Assembly (NCBI GenBank): GCA_028289605.1
Contig: JANQON010000013.1
Span: forward strand, 1-53,040
Length of the DNA: 53,040 nt
Reading direction: 5' to 3'
From: Hyphococcus sp.
GTDB lineage: Bacteria; Pseudomonadota; Alphaproteobacteria; Caulobacterales; Parvularculaceae
Below the pieces are notes generated by a model that was not told the origin of the DNA, did no database searches, and saw only the letters and a program-made list of their open reading frames with translations. The number at the start of each line of letters is the position of its first letter. Positions within the stretch are counted from its first letter, which is position 1. The position numbers and the translations under genes were made by a program. Positions 7,820 to 15,200 of the stretch are shown piece after piece.

Positions 7820-8296
7820 TCAAAGCACGGGCCGATCATCATCGAGGCATTCCCGGCTATTTGGGAGCGGCGGAAAGTCTAGATCGCGTAATGCGCGCTG
7901 CGCATCCAGAATCAGAGAGATATATTGCAACCTCAAAGGCGACTTGCACCGATGCTTCGGGATTTCTGCTTGTGTTTTCGGGCAAATCTTCAAAGCCAAA
8001 TGGCGTCGTAGGTACAAACACTCATCGTAATTGAAGATTACGCCATAGGTATTGAGAACCGGATTGAACCGTTCGCCCATACAGTCGAAGGCGAGGCGTT
8101 TATCATGGATAGAATCGCAGGCATCCTTGAACTCGGCCAAGGCATGAAAATTGGCTGCTTCTTCTCGATTTAGCGCCCACAACTTGTCGTACCAAGCAGG
8201 GTTTGCAAACCGCCATTGTGGATGGACAGGAATTACGGTCTTCATTTCAGGTATATGAGTGGTCTTTGTCATCCGGGTGATATTGTCGTGTTTCAT
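7820..8296 (-). CDS. Hypothetical protein of the mobile element
   Basis: This 158-residue soluble protein is not a family I recognise. Its ATG at 8296 has GGAG 7 nt upstream. It is predicted to be helical with aromatic clusters (PQWRFANPAWYDKLWALNRE) and a Cys/Tyr segment (FNYDECLYLRRHL), with no signal or membrane segment. It is transcribed away from the HTH-like/ankyrin gene, so the 92-bp gap between them must hold both promoters. A role as a regulated partner of that gene is conceivable but unsupported beyond the arrangement. Confidence 0.6.
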   Translation of the reverse strand: MKHDNITRMTKTTHIPEMKTVIPVHPQWRFANPAWYDKLWALNREEAANFHALAEFKDACDSIHDKRLAFDCMGERFNPVLNTYGVIFNYDECLYLRRHLALKICPKTQAEIPKHRCKSPLRLQYISLILDAQRALRDLDFPPLPNSRECLDDDRPVL

Positions 8297-8388
8297 AGTT
8301 GCACTCCGCGTAGTTCATTGTTGGCTTCCATTGTTGTAAATGTAAAAGTTCGCGTCTTTTCCCATGAATTTCCCATGAGCCCAAAATT

Positions 8389-9795
8389 ATGAAATTCAAT
8401 TCAACAACAGCAAATTCGATTGTTTTTCAGGATTGGCAGGTCCGGATCATTGCGTCACGCTTGCAGGAGTACCGTCTGCGCGTTGGCCGTACAAAGCGGG
8501 GCCGTTCTATGCGGCAGATCGCAGAGGATATCTGCTTATGGGAAGGAATAGGTGAGTTTTTCCCTGACTTTGTTAACAGTACCGATGACGAAAATAGCGA
8601 AAGCGTATGGCCGATTACGAGGCGCGTTCTCGACGCCTGGTTGACGGGAGATAAAGTAGGCGAATCCCGCCGGTATTCTCGCCCGCCAGATATAAAGCTC
8701 GTCGCAATAGCCGCTTTTCTTTGTGCGAAAAATTTTCTGAGTTTAGAAACCCTTGAAGATAACAATTCTACGCACGAATCCCCGCGAGTTCTCAGCAATT
8801 ATCTGGGCGTACCGGATTCTGTGGTAGAGGCCTGTGCTTCGGAACTTCAACCATCATACTCCCACTTAACATCAAGTGGTGAAAAGATTGACCAATTTCA
8901 AAAGCACACCATCGAGTTCAATATCGCAAATAACGGAAAGCTAATTCTTGCGACTTATATACTTGAAGTTCGTCAATCCAATGTACTCGAATTAATGGCG
9001 TCTGGCGCAGATTTAAAAGGAAAGGGTCTTGATTATTTCTTTTATCTTGATGCACCAGTAGTAATCAAGGCATATAATGGGTGGGGAGTTTTTGTCTCAA
9101 ACAATTTCTTGCTGTGCATTTTAAAATCAGACGACATCTTGGCTGAAGAAAATCTCACGATACAGATACAACTTGAACCATCCGGTGAGAATAAAGCAAT
9201 TAGTACTATGGGCGTACTGATTTCTCCCCCGCATCAACGCATAAGCGGCAAGGAAATGTCTTCATATGGCGATGAAAGGAAACGCTATTGTAGATTTGTC
9301 GATTCCAATGACTTATTCAAGTATCGCGAAACTACTCGACAACCGGAAATTTATCATAAAGATCGGCATACTGATAAATATTTGAAAACCCCTAAAGATA
9401 CCGGTATAATGCACCCTGTGAGTGCAATAGTTTCGCAGTTGTTGATAGACGCCGCCAGAAGCGGCGACGAACACGAAGTAGAGCGTGCGCTAGAAAGTGG
9501 CGCCGACGTGAATTTTCGCGATCAATCGACGTCTGCAACAGCTTTGCACTGCGCCGCTGCGATCAATTCAGATGCAATCATTTCATTACTGTTAGAGCAT
9601 CCAGACATTGACGCTCTGGTGTTGGACAATCGCCAATTGCTACCATCCGACTATGTTGATGCACGGCGAGCGCCAAACCTCCATAGAAAGTTGTCTGAAT
9701 TTCAACAAAGGCAAGCTGAGGAACGTGGAGTTTCATATCGCTCATTTTTGGTAGGCGAGCCTGATAAGACGCCACCCTCTTCAAAACCGAACTAG
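8389..9795 (+). CDS. Ankyrin-repeat protein with HTH-like N-terminus
   Basis: This 468-residue protein is AT-rich compared with the chromosome. Residues about 15-115 look like a helical, regulator-like region (MRQIAEDICLWEGIGEF, RRVLDAWLTGDKVG). The middle (160-340) is a mixed domain I do not recognise. Residues about 347-425 form two or three ankyrin repeats (LLIDAARSGDEHEVERALES followed by GADVNFRD; TALHCAAAINSDAIISLLLE). The C-terminal tail is polar. There is no signal peptide. Ankyrin repeats bind proteins, so a sensor or adaptor in a phage- or element-response circuit is possible. The divergent neighbour and the defence-type genes downstream give context but no proof. Confidence 0.75.
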   Translation: MKFNSTTANSIVFQDWQVRIIASRLQEYRLRVGRTKRGRSMRQIAEDICLWEGIGEFFPDFVNSTDDENSESVWPITRRVLDAWLTGDKVGESRRYSRPPDIKLVAIAAFLCAKNFLSLETLEDNNSTHESPRVLSNYLGVPDSVVEACASELQPSYSHLTSSGEKIDQFQKHTIEFNIANNGKLILATYILEVRQSNVLELMASGADLKGKGLDYFFYLDAPVVIKAYNGWGVFVSNNFLLCILKSDDILAEENLTIQIQLEPSGENKAISTMGVLISPPHQRISGKEMSSYGDERKRYCRFVDSNDLFKYRETTRQPEIYHKDRHTDKYLKTPKDTGIMHPVSAIVSQLLIDAARSGDEHEVERALESGADVNFRDQSTSATALHCAAAINSDAIISLLLEHPDIDALVLDNRQLLPSDYVDARRAPNLHRKLSEFQQRQAEERGVSYRSFLVGEPDKTPPSSKPN

Positions 9796-9865
9796 ATCAA
9801 GAAGGAACAAAGCAGAGATGAACGCCCTTTTGGGTTTGCCTTGCATTCACCGTTAACGCTGCGTG

Positions 9866-9895
9866 CAAGATGTGCGTGTAGTACACGCCATCTTG
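9866..9895. repeat. 30-nt near-perfect palindrome
   Basis: The arms are CAAGATG plus GCGTGTA and TACACGC plus CATCTTG around a single central G (9881). The only break is one unpaired T at 9873. The core GCGTGTA-G-TACACGC is perfect. This could be an operator, a cruciform or part of a transfer or recombination site; the sequence does not decide. Confidence 0.6.
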
Positions 9896-9899
9896 GCAA

Positions 9900-9916
9900 G
9901 GGGGGCAAAGCCCCCC
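9900..9916. repeat. Perfect 7-bp GC hairpin with AAA loop
   Basis: GGGGGGC, AAA, GCCCCCC. It lies between the convergent ends of the ankyrin gene and the 112-residue membrane protein gene. No T run follows on either strand, so it is not a classical intrinsic terminator. Confidence 0.6.
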
Positions 9917-10026
9917 GTTGCATCCCCCGGGAAAGGTCATGATTTAATACCTATTCGAACAGGTCACGCATTACACGTAACCTGCGTTTGTATTCTTGCG
10001 TATGGTTTTTGAAGGCTTCCGGCCTT

Positions 10027-10365
10027 TTAGCCGTTTTTTATACTGTAGACCGTGTTGCCGTCGCGCATTGCAGGGCATTCTATCGTGAAGGTGCGGCGCT
10101 CGCCTTTCCGAAGAAATACGTGCTTTTGGCAGACGATATAATCACCCTGTTTGGCTTGAAAAGTCGCGTTCCCAGCCCGGCCGACATTTTCAAGCTCCTG
10201 AACAACTACATATTGCTTGTATTCATCCAGGTGGGTTTCGCGATTCACCATCCGAACATTCGGCCCCATGACTTGTTGGAGCTGGTTAATCCCAAGTCCA
10301 ATGAGTCCCCCAATTACGAGGTATGCCCAAAAAGGCGGTGACTGTGATTTCTGTTCGTCGCTCAC
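10027..10365 (-). CDS. Small membrane-anchored hypothetical protein
   Basis: This 112-residue protein starts with GTG, overlapping the stop of the VPLPA-CTERM gene by 4 bp (GTGA). One N-terminal membrane helix (about 11-28, PFWAYLVIGGLIGLGINQL) is followed by a soluble part with two Cys residues (DYIVCQKHVFL, FTIECPAM) that could form a disulfide outside the membrane. It has no known domain. Translational coupling to an exported protein suggests the two act together at the cell surface. Confidence 0.65.
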   Translation of the reverse strand: MSDEQKSQSPPFWAYLVIGGLIGLGINQLQQVMGPNVRMVNRETHLDEYKQYVVVQELENVGRAGNATFQAKQGDYIVCQKHVFLRKGERRTFTIECPAMRDGNTVYSIKNG

Positions 10366-10997
10366 AAAGCGGTCCTTTCTTTTCTCTTCCTAAGCGCTCC
10401 CAGCCCGTTGTGTATTGTGCGGCGCTGCACGAGTCTGAGTCCCACAATTCCAGCTAGAAAAAGCGGAAATGCAGCCGGAAGCGGGACTTCGCTTACCGTA
10501 TCCGAAGGCGAAAAGACGCCATACACAACATTTATGAAACCCGTTAGATCCGCCGAAACGGCAAACGAATCAGCAAATGTGAAATCTGACGCAAGCGAAT
10601 TCGCCGCGCCAATCGTCATCACCGTCAACATGTCCAAAGACAAAGCGTATGGTATTTCCACACCGCAAAGCGTAGTGGTGCATCCAACCGTCAGAGTCGC
10701 GTCGCTGTCAAAATTGCCAAGCGAGGAGTCCAGAAATACTTGGTCGATCAGTGCCTGTGATGCGGCGGTCGCTTCCATTTCCGTCGTAAAGGTGAAATCA
10801 AGCGCATTGTCACAGCCACTGAATAGAAGAGCACAGGAACTGTCTTCAAATCGCACATCATAGAGCGTTCCATTCACATCAACATCATCCGCCCCGAGTA
10901 AATTACCCGAACCATCGACCACCAGTACTGCCGCTGCTGCATTACCCGCAGCAAACAAGCCCGCCATGATAGCGAAAAGCGCTCTACCGATCTTCAT
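10362..10997 (-). CDS. VPLPA-CTERM sorting-domain exported protein
   Basis: The start at 10997 is chosen for AGGGA about 8 nt upstream and because it places a clean signal peptide at the N-terminus (KIGRALFAIMAGLFAAGNAA). The 211-residue product has a beta-rich middle with two Cys pairs (SSCALLFSGC, VGCTTTLCGV). Near the end is a sorting signal: VPLPAAFPLFLAGIVGLRLV followed by QRR. In the VPLPA-CTERM family this tripartite tail is processed by an exosortase in alphaproteobacteria. Unusually, about 20 residues follow the Arg cluster. No exosortase is in the window, so a host enzyme would have to act. Confidence 0.8.
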   Translation of the reverse strand: MKIGRALFAIMAGLFAAGNAAAAVLVVDGSGNLLGADDVDVNGTLYDVRFEDSSCALLFSGCDNALDFTFTTEMEATAASQALIDQVFLDSSLGNFDSDATLTVGCTTTLCGVEIPYALSLDMLTVMTIGAANSLASDFTFADSFAVSADLTGFINVVYGVFSPSDTVSEVPLPAAFPLFLAGIVGLRLVQRRTIHNGLGALRKRKERTAL

Positions 10998-11026
10998 TTG
11001 AAAATCCCTCATTCCCGATGATCCGT

Positions 11027-11045
11027 AAAGGACCCTTTTTGCAAC
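11027..11045 (+). repeat. Candidate recombination sub-site 1 (AAAGG..CCTTT then GCAAC)
   Basis: AAAGG-AC-CCTTT, TT, GCAAC. It matches the copy at 11154-11173 in order and orientation, 127 bp away, just upstream of the resolvase gene. Confidence 0.5.
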
Positions 11046-11153
11046 CGAATCGGGAAATGCGTATTTATTAGCCGTGTATGGCTTTTGTTCCAAGTTTGAT
11101 TGAGGTATAGAGCTGAATATCAGCAGGCAAAATCTATTGTGGATAGCCGTTCG

Positions 11154-11179
11154 AAAGGGGTCCCTTTTGCAACGTGCAA
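11154..11179 (+). repeat. Candidate recombination sub-site 2, res-like
   Basis: AAAGGG-GT-CCCTTT overlaps TTGCA-ACG-TGCAA. Short inverted repeats immediately upstream of a serine resolvase gene are typical of res sites, which also regulate the resolvase promoter. The assignment is inferred from position and symmetry. Confidence 0.5.
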
Positions 11180-11189
11180 GTGAGAAATT

Positions 11190-11753
11190 TTGCCTGTGGC
11201 GCGTAAAATCGGATATGCGCGGGTTTCGACCGCTGAACAGAATTTGGCCCTTCAGGTTGATGCGCTGAGGGCGGCGGGGTGCGACTTCATCATCGAAGAT
11301 AAGGGGTATTCAGGTGCGCTAACCCACAGGCCGGGGCTTGGCCAACTGATGGCTGCACTTGAGCCCGGTGACACACTGGTCATCTGGAAACTTGACCGTT
11401 TGGGGCGTTCCAGCCGTCATCTGCTAGATATTGTCGCTGACTTACAAGACCGCGAGATCGGGTTTCAGTCCCTGCAAGACGCCATCAATACGACCAACGC
11501 CATGGGAACATTTGTATTTCAGGTTATGGCGGCTATCGCCGAGCTGGAACGAAATCAGATTTCCGAACGGACTATCGCAGGCATGGCGGCGGCGAAAAAA
11601 CGGGGCGCGCCTATTGGCCGACCGCGTTCATTGTCTCCGGAAAAAATTGAAGCTGCCCGCCAGCGCATAGCTGCCGGAGCTGCAACGATCCCACAAGCTG
11701 CGAAAGAACTCGGAGTAGGGCGCACCACCCTTTGGCGCGCACTACGCGATTAA
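11190..11753 (+). CDS. Small serine recombinase, resolvase/invertase family
   Basis: This 187-residue enzyme is close to the standard length of Tn3-type resolvases and Pin-type invertases. It has GYARVSTAEQN with the catalytic Ser at about residue 13, the DRLGRSSRHLLDIV segment, the E-helix region (QVMAAIAELERNQISERT) and a C-terminal helix-turn-helix (TIPQAAKELGVGRTTLWRAL). The start may be TTG at 11190 or GTG at 11196. Two related palindromic sub-sites lie just upstream. It could resolve element dimers or invert a segment. The DUF3800 gene follows 64 bp downstream on the same strand. Confidence 0.93.
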   Translation: MPVARKIGYARVSTAEQNLALQVDALRAAGCDFIIEDKGYSGALTHRPGLGQLMAALEPGDTLVIWKLDRLGRSSRHLLDIVADLQDREIGFQSLQDAINTTNAMGTFVFQVMAAIAELERNQISERTIAGMAAAKKRGAPIGRPRSLSPEKIEAARQRIAAGAATIPQAAKELGVGRTTLWRALRD

Positions 11754-11817
11754 GCTACCCGTTGCATCCCTTCTAGGTTTAGCGTGACTGAGAAGGCGTC
11801 GGGTATTACGTATAGAT

Positions 11818-12918
11818 ATGGCGAAAGCGTATTACATTGATGAAAGCGGAAATAGTGGCGACCTCATTAAGTCGGGCACGTCATTTGATTTTAGCGGGCA
11901 GCCTATCTTTACGCTCGCATGCGTCGGTATTGATGATGAGGATCGTCTTGCCGACAAAGTTCACAATCTAAAAAAAACTCATGGCCTTCGGGCAGGGGAG
12001 TTGAAGGCAAGCCGTTTAGTCAAACGGCCCAAATTGATCCTTGATCTTGTCCGCTATCTTGTTGGCAGCGGCGCTCCAATGTTCATCGAGGTCGTTGATA
12101 AGCGCTATGTCATCTGTATCAACATGGTGGAGCATCATGTTTTGCCGCCGGTCAATCCGGCGTTTGATTTCCGCGATGATACGGTTTGGATCAAAAGGCT
12201 TTTCGTTGAGTATCTTTACGAGCATGCGCCTGAAACCGTGCTGAACGGATTTCTCGCCGCCTGCTTCAATCCTGTTAGGGATGAGGTCCATGCTTCACTG
12301 AAAAAGTTGGAATGCTGGCTTTCCGGTATAAAGAACCGTGACGAGATGGCTCCTGCTATCCTGCGAGGCGTCCAGGAAACGCTCGAGGACTTAGCGTCTT
12401 TGCAGGCGAATGACAGCGAGGGCCATTTGCGGTTTTTGCCTGCGCCGGATGACGGGAAGACGGGAAAACCGATCTGGATGTTACCGAGCCTTTCGTCTTT
12501 TACGAACACCTATGCGCGCATCAACAAATGTCACCGCCGCAGGATTTCAGATGTGACGCTTTTTCATGATGAGCAGTTCTATTTTGAAGAAATCCTGAGC
12601 GACGGAAAAATTCAAGCTGAGGCCCTATTTAAAACGGGAGTGCAAACTTCGGTGCCTCATGCGGATTATGAATTTGAAGAGCAAGCGTCGCTTCAGTTTG
12701 TAAAGTCTGAAGAAATACTTGGAATTCAGGTTGCCGATGTACTGGCGGGCTTTGTCATGCGCTATGTAAAGGACGGGCTGGCGGGAAAGGAAACAGCCCC
12801 GGAACTTGGCGATGCGTTCCACACCCTAATTGATATGACAAATCCGATGTTGGGGACCGGCGTGAATATGGTTGTGCCGGATAGCGGTATGCTGAGAATT
12901 GGAGTGTCTTGGATCTGA
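11818..12918 (+). CDS. DUF3800 domain protein
   Basis: This 366-residue protein has the DUF3800 signature at the N-terminus (YYIDESGNSGD, acidic D8 and E9) and the matching late motif at about 302-312 (GIQVADVLAGFV, D307). In this family these acidic residues are thought to form an RNase H-like active site; nuclease activity is an inference from that fold. DUF3800 genes are common in phage, plasmid and defence contexts. It follows a resolvase and converges on the TcmP gene, with only 20 bp between their ends. There is no signal peptide or membrane segment. Confidence 0.85.
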   Translation: MAKAYYIDESGNSGDLIKSGTSFDFSGQPIFTLACVGIDDEDRLADKVHNLKKTHGLRAGELKASRLVKRPKLILDLVRYLVGSGAPMFIEVVDKRYVICINMVEHHVLPPVNPAFDFRDDTVWIKRLFVEYLYEHAPETVLNGFLAACFNPVRDEVHASLKKLECWLSGIKNRDEMAPAILRGVQETLEDLASLQANDSEGHLRFLPAPDDGKTGKPIWMLPSLSSFTNTYARINKCHRRRISDVTLFHDEQFYFEEILSDGKIQAEALFKTGVQTSVPHADYEFEEQASLQFVKSEEILGIQVADVLAGFVMRYVKDGLAGKETAPELGDAFHTLIDMTNPMLGTGVNMVVPDSGMLRIGVSWI

Positions 12919-12938
12919 ATTGCGCTCCGAGCTTGCAA

Positions 12939-14186
12939 TTAGCCCTTCTTAGGGAACATTGGAAAGAAACTACGTTGTCTTTTTAAGCGAATTACATCGC
13001 TTGTTTTGATGGTATGCGCCGCTCTCCGTTCGCCGCCAGCTGGGGTCAGAACTTCCAGATCATTATTGTCAATTATGACCTTGTGAATATCACCGCTATG
13101 AGCCGCTGTTTCCTTGTAAACACCTAAATAGAATTCATCGACACCGATTGAATCCCCATGTTCCGAGATTTGGTTCGGGATATCCTCGTGCAATTGCGCA
13201 ATGGCGAGTTCACGCGATTCATCATCGAATAGATAAAGGGCGCCTTCTTCGGCGGGGTTATAAGTCAACATGTTTAAGCCTGATCGGCCAAAATGCGCTT
13301 GAGAGGTGCTATTGTCATGCAGGATGTCGTTGTAGACTTGCCTAGCGCGAGCCCGATTGGCGAAGTGTATCAACCAATACCGCCATCCATCTGGATTATG
13401 AATCGAAAATGGGCTTACGAAAGGAGCGATGGTTTTTAGGTTTTCAAATACCAACTGCTCCGCAATACCAAGCCATTCTCTTTTACTAATAGCCTCGCCG
13501 CCATCCTGAATGTGAGAATAAATTTCTTCTAGTAATTCTTTCTGCCCCGAGAGTACGCTGTTTTTCTCTCGGTCTGTCGAGATATAGGTTCGTAACGTTT
13601 GGATCGCGAACGTAAGAAATATCTCCGCCGACGCCCATGAACCCATAATATCATTCAGGATGACCGGATTGACATCTGAATATCCGTATTGGTCTAAGTT
13701 AAACAACACGCTCGGATAACGGCCATCTAATAGCGCTTGCTTGATTTGCGGATAGAGTGCGTCAAATTCCTCTTGGAAAAAACTAACCTGGATGTGAAGG
13801 TGCAGGTTGTCTTCACTAATTTTTCCGATCAATCCCGCAGCGTTTTCTCTTAGCTTTGGAATCGCCACCGGATCATCATCATTGAAGATCAGGTAACACT
13901 CAATCTGAATTGGGCGCATGCCATCAGCGGCGCGGCGTAGATTGATTTCGTTTGCCGTTTCATTAAGCGTTTCAAGAATGATTAGCGGGGAACCATATGC
14001 GCCACATTTATAAACGCCAGCGCCCGCAAATCCGTCAATAACTGCGAGGCGAAATTTTTCCTGCTGCGGGTGCTGGCAACGGGTTATGAGATATTGACGA
14101 AAATATTCTTTGAGAATCTTGTGTTTGCGCTTTGTGTGTTCATTGAGCTCTGCGCCATCTTCCCAATCGTAAGACTTATCTGCCAA
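12939..14186 (-). CDS. tcmP: Three-Cys-motif partner protein TcmP
   Basis: This 415-residue protein starts at TTG with a strong ribosome site (AAGGGGG, 4 nt away). Near the N-terminus is DGFAGAGVYKCG (about 51-62), which resembles motif I of Rossmann-fold SAM-dependent methyltransferases, followed by GSPLIILETLNE as in the TcmP family. TcmP proteins are named for co-occurring with three-Cys-motif proteins, and such a gene is present here 17 bp upstream in the same operon. The biochemical role of the pair is not settled; nucleic-acid modification in defence is plausible. Confidence 0.88.
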   Translation of the reverse strand: MADKSYDWEDGAELNEHTKRKHKILKEYFRQYLITRCQHPQQEKFRLAVIDGFAGAGVYKCGAYGSPLIILETLNETANEINLRRAADGMRPIQIECYLIFNDDDPVAIPKLRENAAGLIGKISEDNLHLHIQVSFFQEEFDALYPQIKQALLDGRYPSVLFNLDQYGYSDVNPVILNDIMGSWASAEIFLTFAIQTLRTYISTDREKNSVLSGQKELLEEIYSHIQDGGEAISKREWLGIAEQLVFENLKTIAPFVSPFSIHNPDGWRYWLIHFANRARARQVYNDILHDNSTSQAHFGRSGLNMLTYNPAEEGALYLFDDESRELAIAQLHEDIPNQISEHGDSIGVDEFYLGVYKETAAHSGDIHKVIIDNNDLEVLTPAGGERRAAHTIKTSDVIRLKRQRSFFPMFPKKG

Positions 14187-14203
14187 CTCGCCCCCTTATT
14201 TCG

Positions 14204-14989
14204 CTACGCGGCGAGTTGATTATGAATTTCGGGCATCTCATCCCAAGTTCTGCCGCGATATTCCCGGCCATTGGCTTTCTTCGAGCGCTTCTTATTGTCC
14301 TTGCCCCAAGTCCCCCATTGTTTGAAAAAGAAAGCAGTTGAATACTCAATGCACTGAGCATGAATCTCGTCAATCCATTCTTCCTTAATGGGACGTGCAA
14401 ATGAGCCGCTCTCCCCGCCGACAATAGCCCAATGAATGCCCGTCAAATCGACCGCGCCAACGGATCCGATCAATGGTTCAAATGAGATGAATCTAATTTT
14501 CGCTCGCACATTCCGAAGAAAATCAATCCGCTCTATGACGTTTGAATCCTCCACGCTTGTACCAAGCCACACATTTGGCAAAACCTCACCTATAAGATTT
14601 TGCAAAGCGTGCTGCATGCGGTCAGGACGTTTTGTCAAAATCTGATAATGATGACGCGGTGTTTCACGCATCACCTTCCAAACAGAAAGAATAAATTTAT
14701 CGCTGACCTTGGCATGGAAGAGGTCGCTCATAGAGTTTACGAAGATTTTTCGCGGCTTGCGCCATCTATAGGGTATTTCAAGCGAGGCAGGGTCTTGTCT
14801 CACAATGCCTCGCCACAAAGTCCTTTTGCCGCTCTTGCGCGTAAGTCCTTTGTACTTTTCGACATCCATGGCTTCTAATCGGCGGGCCATCTGCATGGCA
14901 TAGCAATTCGTACACCCGGCGCTGGCTTGCGAGCAGCCAGCAACGGGATTCCAAGTTGCATCTGTCCATTCAATTTGAGTTTCAGCCAT
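14204..14989 (-). CDS. Three-Cys-motif protein, phage Gp37/Gp68 family (DUF5131)
   Basis: This 261-residue protein has the family opening IEWTDATWNPVAGCSQASAG and a Cys triad C19, C26 and C29 (C-x6-C-x2-C), then YQILTKRPDRM, VWLGTSVEDSN and FISFEPLIG, which are typical of Gp37/Gp68-DUF5131 proteins. The triad is thought to bind an iron-sulfur cluster in a radical-SAM-like barrel; this is family inference. It is the first gene of a two-gene operon with TcmP. Members occur in phages and genomic islands. It has normal family length and no broken motif. Confidence 0.9.
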   Translation of the reverse strand: MAETQIEWTDATWNPVAGCSQASAGCTNCYAMQMARRLEAMDVEKYKGLTRKSGKRTLWRGIVRQDPASLEIPYRWRKPRKIFVNSMSDLFHAKVSDKFILSVWKVMRETPRHHYQILTKRPDRMQHALQNLIGEVLPNVWLGTSVEDSNVIERIDFLRNVRAKIRFISFEPLIGSVGAVDLTGIHWAIVGGESGSFARPIKEEWIDEIHAQCIEYSTAFFFKQWGTWGKDNKKRSKKANGREYRGRTWDEMPEIHNQLAA

Positions 14990-15200
14990 GCCTCAATTTC
15001 CAAATGTTCCGCTTATGTTCTCATTTCGCGGGCTGGTTGTCAAACACATAAACGCACCCCACAGTGCCGTAAAAATAGCTAAATTTCAATCAGTTAAATG
15101 TGTGCCCAGCACGAAATTACGGAATTGCAGCCCTATATTGGCTGACTGATGTTATCGGCAATTCTGCGCCCATTGTCTGTGACAGTACGCAGGTGAATTT
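14990..15200. other. Intergenic region upstream of the DUF5131-tcmP operon
   Basis: This 211-bp AT-rich gap must contain the promoter of the DUF5131 gene and the end of the NTPase transcript. I see no clear terminator hairpin or convincing -35/-10 pair and no small gene. Confidence 0.4.

Larger units (their letters stand above)
9796..10026. other. Non-coding gap with two adjacent palindromes
   Basis: The gap holds a long imperfect palindrome (9866-9895) and, 4 bp later, a perfect GC hairpin (9900-9916). Both are described separately. The rest shows no frame with protein character. Confidence 0.6.
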
